Source: Hymenobacter sp. H14-R3 (lineage in GTDB: Bacteria; Bacteroidota; Bacteroidia; Cytophagales; Hymenobacteraceae). From it: a stretch of 64,000 bases of DNA. Below, one piece after another: positions 1-6,733 of this stretch. Each line of letters starts with the position of its first letter. The first letter of the stretch is position 1. The stretch lies in the NCBI RefSeq assembly GCF_030063445.1, contig NZ_JASITD010000020.1, forward strand, positions 1-64,000, in the 5' to 3' direction. A program made the position numbers and the translations under genes. A model generated the notes under the pieces. The model did no database searches and was not told the DNA's origin. It saw nothing but the letters and a program-made list of their open reading frames with translations.

Positions 1-97
1 CCTGCTCATCCGCTGGGCCAAAAAGCCGGAAAACTACCTGGCCATGCTCCATTTTGCCTGCGCCCGAATTACGTGGTACAATTGTCTTTTTGGGTGA
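1..97 (+). CDS. IS5-type transposase, C-terminal end (partial)
   Basis: An open frame enters from the left edge and stops with TGA at 95-97, leaving 31 residues. The tail ends in an aromatic- and Cys-containing stretch (LHFACARITWYNCLFG) preceded by KKPENYLAML, which I recognise as the usual C-terminus of IS5-family DDE transposases of Bacteroidota. The bases just after the stop (98-130) probably contain the terminal inverted repeat of the element, but the other end lies outside the window so this cannot be confirmed. The element sits only 62 bp beyond the trpD stop codon and therefore borders, and may interrupt, the trp operon. Confidence 0.7.
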   Translation, partial: LLIRWAKKPENYLAMLHFACARITWYNCLFG

Positions 98-159
98 CGC
101 TGTTTCCCTATTCGGATAGGCACTTAAAGCGAATCGGGGGCCGGGGGATGAGGCCCCGC

Positions 160-1155
160 CTACCCCAGCGCCAGCAGCTTCTCAAACGCGGCCCGCGCCC
201 GGCCACTATCCAGCGACTCAGCCGCCTGGGCCAACCCTTCAGCCACATTAGCGGCGCGGCCGGCGGTGCGCAGGGCCAGCGCGGCATTGGCCAGCACGGC
301 GTTGCGGTGGGCGGCGGGGGCCTCGTTGCGCAATACACGCTGAAAAATAGTGGCCGCCTCGGCCACCGTGTCGCCGCCAAACAGCGCCTCGGGCGTAGTC
401 TGCGGCAGGCCTAAGTCGCTGGGCGACAGCAGCTCCTCGCCCTGGCGGCTGATGAGCTTCACCGGCCCGGTCAGCGATACCTCGTCGTAGCCGTCGAGGC
501 TGTGCACGATGAGGAATTCGCGGCCCGCCTCCTGCTGGTGCAGGTAGGCGTAGAGGCGCGCCAGCTCCAGGCTGAACACGCCCACCAGCTGCAAGCGCGG
601 CCGGGCCGGGTTCACGAGTGGCCCCAGCATGTTGAAAAACGTTTTCACGCCCAGCTCCTTGCGCAGCGGTGCCACGTTTTTGAGGGCCGGGTGAAACAGC
701 GGCGCGTGCAAAAAGCAGATGTTGGCCTCGTCAAGCTGGCGCTTCAGCGCGTCGTTATCGGCCGTGAATTTTACGCCCATGTGCTCCAGCACCGTGCTGC
801 TGCCGCTGATGCTCGACACGCCGTGGTTGCCGTGCTTAGCCACTGGCTGCCCCGCGCCGGCCACCACAAAGGCCGATAACGTGGAGATATTGAACGTGTT
901 ACGCCCATCGCCGCCGGTGCCGCACACGTCCATCGCATCGACGCCGCCGAGGTCCACGGGGCGGCACAGCTCCAGCAGGGCGTTGCGGAAGCCGGCCAGC
1001 TCCTCCACCGTCACGCTGCGCATGAGGTACACGGTGAGGAAAGCGGCAATCTGGGCGGGGTTGTACTGGCCCTGGGCAATGCCGAGCACCACGCGGTGCG
1101 CCTCGTCCTGGGGCAGCGTGCGGTAGGCAAAGAGGTGATTTAGAGTATCTTTCAA
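160..1155 (-). CDS. trpD: anthranilate phosphoribosyltransferase
   Basis: TrpD joins anthranilate to PRPP, the second step of tryptophan synthesis, in the cytoplasm. The 331-residue protein has normal family length and carries the PRPP-binding glycine loop CGTGGDGRNTFN at about residues 78-89, followed by the conserved KHGNHGVSS segment. It is the third gene of a leftward trpE-trpG-trpD run, separated from trpG by 138 bp that hold a large palindrome. The expected next genes (trpC, trpF, trpB, trpA) are not seen because the left edge of the window and an IS element follow 62 bp after the stop. Whether those genes continue beyond the IS cannot be told from here. Confidence 0.95.
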   Translation of the reverse strand: MKDTLNHLFAYRTLPQDEAHRVVLGIAQGQYNPAQIAAFLTVYLMRSVTVEELAGFRNALLELCRPVDLGGVDAMDVCGTGGDGRNTFNISTLSAFVVAGAGQPVAKHGNHGVSSISGSSTVLEHMGVKFTADNDALKRQLDEANICFLHAPLFHPALKNVAPLRKELGVKTFFNMLGPLVNPARPRLQLVGVFSLELARLYAYLHQQEAGREFLIVHSLDGYDEVSLTGPVKLISRQGEELLSPSDLGLPQTTPEALFGGDTVAEAATIFQRVLRNEAPAAHRNAVLANAALALRTAGRAANVAEGLAQAAESLDSGRARAAFEKLLALG

Positions 1156-1188
1156 GGTGCTACTGCTTATAGATTAGATTTTTACAGC

Positions 1189-1276
1189 TGTCATTGCGAG
1201 CCTGCGAAGCAATCGCATCAGAACGAGTCATTCGGGTATCGGGCGGGTGCGATTGCTTCGCAGGCTCGCAATGACA
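1189..1276. repeat. long palindrome between trpG and trpD (tgtcattgcgag family)
   Basis: Arms 1189-1217 and 1248-1276 are perfect 29-bp reverse complements around a 30-bp loop. The outer end tgtcattgcgag recurs in the palindromes near 30245-30372 and in the outer part of 35806-35954, so this is a dispersed REP-like family and not a gene-specific terminator. There is no T-run in the leftward transcript direction. Confidence 0.85.
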
Positions 1277-1293
1277 TATGGCATGGGCACGGT

Positions 1294-1866
1294 TCACCCA
1301 TTGACCCAGTTGGCCAGCATGGTTTTGCCGTGCTCCGTGAGCACCGACTCGGGGTGAAACTGCACGCCCAGCACGTCGTAGTCGCGGTGGGCGAGGGCCA
1401 GCACCTGGCCGTTTTCGTCCAAAGCCGTGATGCGCAACTCGGCCGGCACGCCTTCGGGCGCGATGGTCCAGGAGTGGTAGCGGCCCACGCGCACGTTGTC
1501 GGGCACGTCGTTAAAGAGCCGGTTATCAGCGGCTTCGGGAGTTTGGTGCAGCGTGTGGGCTACGCCGTGGTGCACCTCGCCGAGGTTGGCGAGCTGGCCG
1601 CCAAAGGCTTCGCCAATGGCCTGGTGGCCCAGGCAAACGCCCAAAATATGCTTGGTCGGCGCGTAGCGTTTAATTAATTCGGGCATGATGCCGGCCTCGC
1701 TCGGGATGCCGGGGCCCGGCGACAGCAGAATGTGCGAGTACTTATCGACCTCATCGAGGCTGATTTTATCGTTGCGAAACACGTCTACTTCCTGGCCCAA
1801 TTCGCGCAGCATATACACGAGGTTGTAGGTGAAGGAGTCGTAATTGTCGAGAACTAGAATGGGCAT
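1294..1866 (-). CDS. trpG: anthranilate synthase component II (glutamine amidotransferase)
   Basis: TrpG supplies ammonia from glutamine to TrpE for anthranilate formation. The 190-residue protein is a class I amidotransferase: oxyanion segment SPGPGIPSEAG at about 49-59, nucleophile Cys near residue 78 in GVCLGHQAIGEAFGG, and the His-Glu pair in FHPESVLTEHG near the C-terminus. Such a protein can also serve as PabA in folate synthesis, but its place between trpE and trpD makes the Trp role primary. It follows trpE by 158 bp containing another palindrome (1888-1997). Confidence 0.95.
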   Translation of the reverse strand: MPILVLDNYDSFTYNLVYMLRELGQEVDVFRNDKISLDEVDKYSHILLSPGPGIPSEAGIMPELIKRYAPTKHILGVCLGHQAIGEAFGGQLANLGEVHHGVAHTLHQTPEAADNRLFNDVPDNVRVGRYHSWTIAPEGVPAELRITALDENGQVLALAHRDYDVLGVQFHPESVLTEHGKTMLANWVNG

Positions 1867-1887
1867 TATTGAAATTCTTTTTAAGCT

Positions 1888-1997
1888 GTCATGCTAAGCG
1901 CAGCGCAGCGGAGTCGAAGCATCTTGGCCGCTTCCTCCGCACCGCTCAACGAAGCGGTAGAGATGCTTCGACTCCGCTACGCTGCGCTCAGCATGAC
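1888..1997. repeat. palindromic repeat between trpE and trpG (gtcatgct family)
   Basis: Arms 1888-1924 and 1961-1997 are near-perfect reverse complements (gtcatgctaagcgcag... against ...cagcatgac) around a short loop. The same outer motif gtcatgc[tc]gag occurs in the palindromes at 36944-37037. It is a REP-like dispersed element inside the trp operon. Confidence 0.8.
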
Positions 1998-2024
1998 GAA
2001 CGTTATTGATTACGCATTCATTAA

Positions 2025-3467
2025 TTACACCTGCTCGGCCTGCTGCATGGCCGCGCGTAGCGCGCCCAGCTTGTTGTGCACTTCCTGCAACTCATTGGCG
2101 GGCACCGACTTGGCCACCACGCCCGCGCCGGCCTGGAAATACAGCGTGTTATCCTTGCTCAGAAACGTGCGAATCATAATGGCGTGGTTGAAGTCGCCGC
2201 CGAAGTCGAGCGCGCCGATGCAGCCGCCGTAGAAGCCGCGCTGCGTGCTTTCGTACTCATCAATGAGCTGGATGGCGCGGTACTTGGGCGCGCCCGAAAG
2301 CGTGCCGGCCGGGAAGGTTTCGCCCACCACGTCGAGCGGCTCGGTGTCGGGGCCGAGCTGGCCCACTACCTTGGAAACCAGGTGAATAACGTGCGAATAG
2401 TACTGAATTTCCTTGAAGCGCTCCACGGCCACCACGTCGCAACGGCGGCTGAGGTCGTTGCGGGCCAGGTCCACGAGCATCACGTGCTCGGCGGTTTCCT
2501 TGGGGTCGTCGAGGAGCTGCTGGGCCAGCTGGGCATCGGCCGCATCGTCGCCGGTGCGCCGGAAGGTGCCCGCAATGGGGTAGAGTACCGCCTGCCCCTT
2601 GCTCACCACAATCTGCGACTCGGGCGACGACCCAAACAGCTTGTAGCTGCCATAGTCGAAAAAGAACAGGTACGGCGACGGGTTGAGCGAGCGCAGCGCC
2701 CGGTACACGTTAAACTCGTCGCCCTGAAACCCCTGCTGAAAGCGCCGCGAGAGCACCATCTGAAACACGTCGCCGCGCTGGCAGTGGTGCTGCCCCAGCC
2801 GAATCAGCTCCAGAAACTCGTCGTCGGTAGCGTTCGAGGTTTCGGGGCCGGTGAGGTGGAAGCCGTGGGTGGCAAAGTTGCGGTTCTGAATAATCGACTC
2901 GATGGCGTCGAGCGTATCGGTCACCGGCTCTTCACCCTCTGTAAGGTATTGATGTTCAAATAGATACAGCTCCTCCTTGAAGTGGTTGATGGCGATAACG
3001 TAGCGAAACGCCTGGTACACAATGGCTGGCACGGTGCTCACGCCGGGCTTGTCGCGCAGCGTCACGTCCTCAAAATACTGCACCGCCTCGTAGGCCATGT
3101 GCCCAAACAACCCGTTGGTAATGAAGGGCAACCCCGACGGTGCGGCCGGCCGAAAGCTGCTCCGAAACTCGCGCAGCTGCGTGAGCGCCTGGCGCGGGTC
3201 GGCCAGCGTGCTGGTGGTGGCCGGCTGGCCGGGGTGCTGGGTGGTGAGCTGGTTCTTATCCAGCTCAAACCGCGCCACCGGGCTAAAGCACAGGTACGAA
3301 AAGCTGTTGCTATTGCCGTGGTAGTCAGAGCTTTCGAGCAGCAGCGTGCCCACAAACTGGTCGCGCAGGCGCAGGTACAGGCTCACCGGTGTGAGGGTAT
3401 CGGCCAGCAGGCGCCGGTGGCGGCTATGAACGATAGTGGCGGGAGTGGTGGCAGTAGCGGCCGACAT
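2025..3467 (-). CDS. trpE: anthranilate synthase component I
   Basis: TrpE converts chorismate plus ammonia to anthranilate, the committed step of tryptophan synthesis. The 480-residue protein shows the N-terminal feedback-site motif LLES at about residues 43-46, expected to bind Trp, and the chorismate-binding C-terminal half with PIAGTFRRTGDDAAD, DPKETAEHVMLVDLARND, GTLSGAPKYRAIQLIDEYE and GFYGGCIGALDFGG blocks. These features separate it from PabB. It is first in the trp operon and is preceded by a leader peptide and terminator (3491-3629), so both attenuation and allosteric feedback are likely. The start ATG at 3467 is 24 bp from the end of the terminator U-tract. Confidence 0.96.
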   Translation of the reverse strand: MSAATATTPATIVHSRHRRLLADTLTPVSLYLRLRDQFVGTLLLESSDYHGNSNSFSYLCFSPVARFELDKNQLTTQHPGQPATTSTLADPRQALTQLREFRSSFRPAAPSGLPFITNGLFGHMAYEAVQYFEDVTLRDKPGVSTVPAIVYQAFRYVIAINHFKEELYLFEHQYLTEGEEPVTDTLDAIESIIQNRNFATHGFHLTGPETSNATDDEFLELIRLGQHHCQRGDVFQMVLSRRFQQGFQGDEFNVYRALRSLNPSPYLFFFDYGSYKLFGSSPESQIVVSKGQAVLYPIAGTFRRTGDDAADAQLAQQLLDDPKETAEHVMLVDLARNDLSRRCDVVAVERFKEIQYYSHVIHLVSKVVGQLGPDTEPLDVVGETFPAGTLSGAPKYRAIQLIDEYESTQRGFYGGCIGALDFGGDFNHAIMIRTFLSKDNTLYFQAGAGVVAKSVPANELQEVHNKLGALRAAMQQAEQV

Positions 3468-3490
3468 GGTAGAGGAAAACGGAATGACAG

Positions 3491-3527
3491 GACAACAAAA
3501 AAGCCCGCTGCGGTGAGCAGCGGGCTT
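3491..3527 (-). terminator. intrinsic terminator of the trp leader (attenuator)
   Basis: On the minus strand a perfect 10-bp stem (3518-3527 with 3501-3510, aagcccgctg type) and 7-base loop are followed directly by a T-rich tract (ttttttgttg, 3491-3500). It lies between the trpL leader peptide stop (3570) and the trpE start (3467), the right position for transcription attenuation. Confidence 0.85.
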
Positions 3528-3569
3528 GGAGAATCTCTAAGGGTTCAACCAACTATATATGCCTAATGC

Positions 3570-3629
3570 TCAGCCTTTTGGAAAGGTTGAGTGCCACCAG
3601 CTTTGCGAAACGGTTGCGGAGAAAGGCAT
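3570..3629 (-). CDS. trpL: trp operon leader peptide with tandem Trp codons
   Basis: A 19-codon frame with ATG at 3629 and TGA at 3570-3572 encodes MPFSATVSQSWWHSTFPKG. Two adjacent TGG codons lie at positions 11-12, although Trp is the rarest residue. A promoter-like pair sits 24 bp upstream (3653-3682), an imperfect 10-bp hairpin (ctcaaccttt with aaaggctgag) overlaps the end of the leader just after the Trp codons, and an intrinsic terminator follows before trpE. The hairpin arm tcaacc can alternatively pair with ggttga further downstream, just ahead of the terminator. Ribosome stalling at WW when charged tRNA-Trp is low would be expected to favour read-through. The arrangement is read from sequence; the switching mechanism is inferred from the known enterobacterial trp attenuator. 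Confidence 0.8.
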   Translation of the reverse strand: MPFSATVSQSWWHSTFPKG

Positions 3630-3652
3630 GGGTTGTGGTCGGTTTGCGGGGG

Positions 3653-3682
3653 CAAAGGAACAACGCTTTTGGGGAAAAGCAA
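3653..3682 (-). promoter_or_regulatory. predicted Bacteroidota promoter of the trp operon
   Basis: Minus strand: TTG (3682-3680), 19-bp spacer, then TTCCTTTG (3660-3653), one mismatch from the Bacteroidota -7 consensus TAnnTTTG. It predicts transcription starting near 3645, about 16 nt before the trpL ATG. There is a second support: everything needed for attenuation lies downstream of it. Confidence 0.55.
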
Positions 3683-3712
3683 ATTTTTGAGGCGAAAAAA
3701 ACGCTTCCTTAC

Positions 3713-5149
3713 CTACTTTTCAATCACCGTGTATTCGAGGTTGACTAAGCCCGTGGCCGGGTTGGGCTGGGGGTTGATGCCGATTTTAGCCGGGTCAAAA
3801 AAGCCACTCTCGGCCAGCGCGCGCTGCGACTGCACGAGCTTGGCCCGGCTGAACAATTCGCCTTTGCGCAGGGGCAGTAAGGCGAGCACATCGGCAGTGG
3901 GTATTTTCTTGTTGCCCTGCACGGTAATGCTATTGATGTGAGCCACTGGGCCTTCGCTGATGGTAAGGAGCAGGTCGGTAGCGCCATCGGGCCGGGGCGT
4001 GGCGCTGGGCGTGACCTGAAAAAACAGGTAGCCCTGGTCCATGTAGCGCGAGGTAACGTCGCTGTTGTCGGGCCGGTAGGCGAGCGTAGTTGCCAGCGCT
4101 TCTTTCGAGTAAGGGTCGCCCGGCTTGAGCCCCAGCGCCTGGTTGAGCTGGGCGGTGGAAAGAAACTGGTTGCCCTGCCAGGTAATGGTGCCAATGCGGC
4201 CCTGGGCCTTGGCCACCGGCTTAGTACCGGGCAAGCCGGCCGCTACCGATGGCGCGGGGCCGAGCAGCGCCGCGCCTACCCAGGCCAGGGCGGCGATTGG
4301 CATAACCAACAGAAAACGAAGCTTTTTCATGGGGGAAGAAGGAGGAAAAGTGAGCATGTGAATGCGCCTGGCCACCTGCCGGGCCGCAAAAGGGTGCACC
4401 AGCGCGGTGGGCAGCGGCCCGGCCGCCAGCTTGAGCAGCAAGCGCCCGTAGGCCGCGCGGGTGCCGGCCGGGCGCGTCACGGCGGCATCGGCGAGGTACT
4501 CGTGCACCAAGCGCAGCTGCCGTCGGTAGTAGGGCACGAGGCCATTAAACCAGAAAAACCACCCCACGGCCTCGGCCAGCAGCAGGTCGAGCGAGTGGTG
4601 CTGCGCGCCGTGCACCTGCTCGTGCTGCACCAGCAGCGCGTAGTCGGCGGCGCTGAGCTGGGCGTGGGCGGGCGACAAAAACACGCAGCGCCCAAACGAA
4701 AACGCCGGTCGGCCGGGCGCGGGCAGCTGCACCAGCCAGCCCCGGCCCAGGCGCGTGCGCGGGTGCCGCCGGCTGAGGCGGTAGAGCCAGCCCAGGTGGC
4801 GCGCCGTGCCCCACCCCCGGTAGCCCACCCCCGCCCAATACACTACCAGCGCCCCGCCCAGCCACGAAATGCCGGTGGGCGCGGCCGCCGCCGGAGCCAG
4901 GGCGGCCCCCGCCCCAAAGTGCCACACCGGTAGCGTGGCCGCGGCCGGTCCCGTGGGCCACAGCAGCTGCGCCCAGGCCGCGGGCAGCGCCACCAGCGGC
5001 AGCGCCACACTCAGCACGAGGGTACCCAGCAGGTAAGCGCGGTTGCGGCCGAAGGTGGAAAGCGGGGCCAGCAGCAGCCAGTAGCCCAGCGCAAACACGC
5101 CCTGGCAGGCCGTGGCGGCCGCCAGGTACCAGAAGAAGCCGCTACCCAC
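3713..5149 (-). CDS. BlaR1-type M56 metallopeptidase fused to a POTRA-like C-terminus
   Basis: The N-terminal part has hydrophobic segments and the M56 zinc motif HEQVH at about residues 174-178, followed by VHEYLADAAV, typical of BlaR1/MecR1 antirepressor peptidases. A last membrane segment lies at about 273-295. From about residue 310 the protein is predicted periplasmic and reads like two POTRA modules of the BamA kind: GRIGTITWQGNQFLS, a YSKEALATTL stretch, YMDQGYLFFQVTPS, VAHINSITVQGNKKIPTADV, ALAESGFFDP. M56 proteins of this phylum more often end in TonB-like or other sensor domains. It overlaps the BlaI-type repressor gene by 8 bp, so the pair is cotranscribed. Presumably the membrane peptidase inactivates the repressor on an envelope signal. 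What the POTRA part binds is unknown. Confidence 0.8.
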   Translation of the reverse strand: MGSGFFWYLAAATACQGVFALGYWLLLAPLSTFGRNRAYLLGTLVLSVALPLVALPAAWAQLLWPTGPAAATLPVWHFGAGAALAPAAAAPTGISWLGGALVVYWAGVGYRGWGTARHLGWLYRLSRRHPRTRLGRGWLVQLPAPGRPAFSFGRCVFLSPAHAQLSAADYALLVQHEQVHGAQHHSLDLLLAEAVGWFFWFNGLVPYYRRQLRLVHEYLADAAVTRPAGTRAAYGRLLLKLAAGPLPTALVHPFAARQVARRIHMLTFPPSSPMKKLRFLLVMPIAALAWVGAALLGPAPSVAAGLPGTKPVAKAQGRIGTITWQGNQFLSTAQLNQALGLKPGDPYSKEALATTLAYRPDNSDVTSRYMDQGYLFFQVTPSATPRPDGATDLLLTISEGPVAHINSITVQGNKKIPTADVLALLPLRKGELFSRAKLVQSQRALAESGFFDPAKIGINPQPNPATGLVNLEYTVIEK

Positions 5150-5525
5150 GGCCGGTCGTCCCCTTGGCCTCGTCCTCGTCGAGCAGCTTGCGCAGCTGCT
5201 GAATCTCCTTCGGGTTCAGCGACTCCTCCACCATGTAGGAAACCAGGGCGGTGGGCGAGTCGTCGAAGTAGCGGGCCAGCATGCGCTTGAGGCTTTGCGC
5301 CCGGTATTGCGCCTTGCTGATGAGCGGGAAGTACTCGTAGGTCTTGCCGTAGGCCTTGAAGCCCACGTAGCCCTTACGCTCCAGAATGCGCACCACCGAC
5401 GACACAGTGTTATAGGGCGGCTTGGGCACATCAGGCAGGTGCTCAATGATATCCTTCACAAACGCCTGCTTTAACTTCCAGAGCGCCTGCATGATGGGCT
5501 CCTCGGTTTTGGTTAATTCCTCCAT
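5142..5525 (-). CDS. BlaI/MecI/CopY-family transcriptional repressor
   Basis: The 127-residue protein begins MEELTKTEEPIMQALWK and continues with IIEHLPDVPKPPYNTVSSVVRILERKGYV, the winged-helix DNA-binding fold of BlaI/MecI, followed by a C-terminal dimerisation region. Proteins of this family repress their own operon and are cut or displaced when the partner M56 peptidase is activated. The gene is first in a two-gene operon with the M56-POTRA gene (8-bp overlap). A cluster of dyads lies immediately upstream (5537-5596), which is the likely operator. The regulated genes beyond the operon itself cannot be seen. Confidence 0.88.
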   Translation of the reverse strand: MEELTKTEEPIMQALWKLKQAFVKDIIEHLPDVPKPPYNTVSSVVRILERKGYVGFKAYGKTYEYFPLISKAQYRAQSLKRMLARYFDDSPTALVSYMVEESLNPKEIQQLRKLLDEDEAKGTTGRG

Positions 5526-5536
5526 GGGCCAAATGT

Positions 5537-5596
5537 ATAACTGATAAAGCAGTTTAAAAACTGTTTAGTACGTTTTATAACGTATTTAGCAGTTAT
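5537..5596 (-). promoter_or_regulatory. nested dyads upstream of the BlaI gene, likely operator
   Basis: Within 60 bp there are an outer pair ATAACTG (5537-5543) and CAGTTAT (5590-5596), a perfect CAGTTT/AAACTG dyad (5550-5563) and TACGTT/AACGTA (5569-5584). The stretch is AT-rich in a GC-rich genome and starts 12 bp before the BlaI start codon. BlaI-type repressors bind such short dyads; assignment to this protein is inferred from position. Confidence 0.6.
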
Positions 5597-5670
5597 AAGT
5601 TAAGAATCCGCTGTTTATCGCCGTTGAGTGAAGCAATACCCGCTCCAGCCAAGCAGGCACCTCTACGCAC

Positions 5671-5704
5671 AAAAAAAACCCGCTGAGCTTTGGCTCAACG
5701 GGCT
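5671..5704 (-). terminator. intrinsic terminator after the CvfB-like gene
   Basis: On the minus strand a stem of about 10 bp with one mismatch (5692-5704 with 5678-5688, 3-base loop) is followed by eight T residues (5671-5678). It sits 25 bp downstream of the stop codon of the CvfB-like gene. Confidence 0.85.
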
Positions 5705-5728
5705 AAATGGACTCAGGCGACCGCGCGC

Positions 5729-6568
5729 CTACTCGGAAATTGCCAGCCGCGTTTCCTCCGGCCCCAGCACCACTACGCCTTGCTTATAAAGCGAGCCTAA
5801 GGCCTTCTTAAACACCTTTTTACTCATGCCGAGGCGGCGGTATACGTCGTCGGCCAGGCTTTTATCGCCGAGGGGCAGGCGGCCGTCGGGGCGGGCGCGC
5901 AGGGCGGCCAGCACGAGGCGCGAGGCGGTTTCGACCTCATCGTAGCCGGCCTGGCCGAGGCGCACGTCGAGCTTGCCATCGGGCCGAATCTGGCGCAGGT
6001 GGCCGGGCAATACTTCGCCAACGCGCAGCGGCCGAAACACCTCGTTCGAGTAGAGCAGGCCGGCGTGGGTGCCATTTACGATAACGGAGTAGCCCAGCGG
6101 CGTTTCCTCGCCGATGAGCACCTGCACGGCCTCGCCGGCCGCCCCTACGAAGGGCTCGGGGCTGAGAAACTGCTGCCACTTGGCCGAAGCCACGAGGCGG
6201 TCGGTGGCATCGTCGAGGTACACGTACACCAGCACGCGGTCGCCGGTGCGGGCGGCCTGGCGTTGGTTGGCGTGGGGCAGCAGCAGGTCTTTTTCGAGGC
6301 CCCAGTCGAGGAACGCGCCGGGCGCGCCGATGTCGCGCACGGTGAGGGCGGCAAAGCTGTTGACCACCGCCAGGGGCTCTAAGTTGGTGGCAATGAGGCG
6401 GTCTTCCGAATCGCGGTACACAAATACGCGGATAACGTCGCCGACGTGCGCGCCTACCGGGCGGTACTTCTCGGGCAGCAGCAGGTCGCCGTCGTCGCTG
6501 GTGAGGTAGAGGCCAATGCTGACCTCGCGGGCTATTTCGAGGTCGTTAAAATCACCGAGCTGGAGCAT
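5729..6568 (-). CDS. CvfB-like S1 RNA-binding protein
   Basis: The 279-residue product starts MLQLGDFNDLEIAREVSIGLYL and contains repeated S1-type OB segments (for example GDVIRVFVYRDSEDRLIATN and GDRVLVYVYLDDATDRLVAS). It ends in a winged-helix segment, DDVYRRLGMSKKVFKKALGS. This order matches the CvfB/YitL family of RNA-binding proteins, first described as a virulence factor in Staphylococcus but widespread in non-pathogens. An upstream in-frame ATG (6616) would add 16 Pro/Thr-rich residues that do not resemble the family, so 6568 is preferred. The gene stands alone, diverges from the SPFH gene and has its own terminator. Confidence 0.85.
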   Translation of the reverse strand: MLQLGDFNDLEIAREVSIGLYLTSDDGDLLLPEKYRPVGAHVGDVIRVFVYRDSEDRLIATNLEPLAVVNSFAALTVRDIGAPGAFLDWGLEKDLLLPHANQRQAARTGDRVLVYVYLDDATDRLVASAKWQQFLSPEPFVGAAGEAVQVLIGEETPLGYSVIVNGTHAGLLYSNEVFRPLRVGEVLPGHLRQIRPDGKLDVRLGQAGYDEVETASRLVLAALRARPDGRLPLGDKSLADDVYRRLGMSKKVFKKALGSLYKQGVVVLGPEETRLAISE

Positions 6569-6698
6569 GGTTCTGGGGGTTACGGGTGCCTGGTTGCGGG
6601 TACCTGGCTGGGGCAAAGGTCGGGCTAAAATGGGTGTGCCGGTTTTTTTGCGGCAAACGACCCACCCGGCACAACTGCCGCGCGAAGTGAGTTTGGCG

Positions 6699-6706
6699 TA
6701 AGTTTG
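6699..6706 (+). promoter_or_regulatory. predicted -7 element of the SPFH gene
   Basis: TAAGTTTG matches the Bacteroidota -7 consensus TAnnTTTG exactly and lies 28 bp before the chosen SPFH start at 6734. No clear TTG -33 element is present at the usual distance, so support is partial. Confidence 0.35.
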
Positions 6707-6733
6707 ACCGCTCCGCTTTTTATCCCTCTGCCT

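Noticed and set aside
3566..3941. Plus-strand ORFs in the trp leader and M56 3' region
   Set aside because: They lack codon bias and run across the terminator and the end of the M56 gene; the minus-strand leader peptide explains the region better.
5142..5525. BlaI/M56 pair as a beta-lactam resistance system
   Set aside because: No beta-lactamase or penicillin-binding target gene is linked, and the C-terminus is POTRA-like instead of a penicillin-binding sensor domain.
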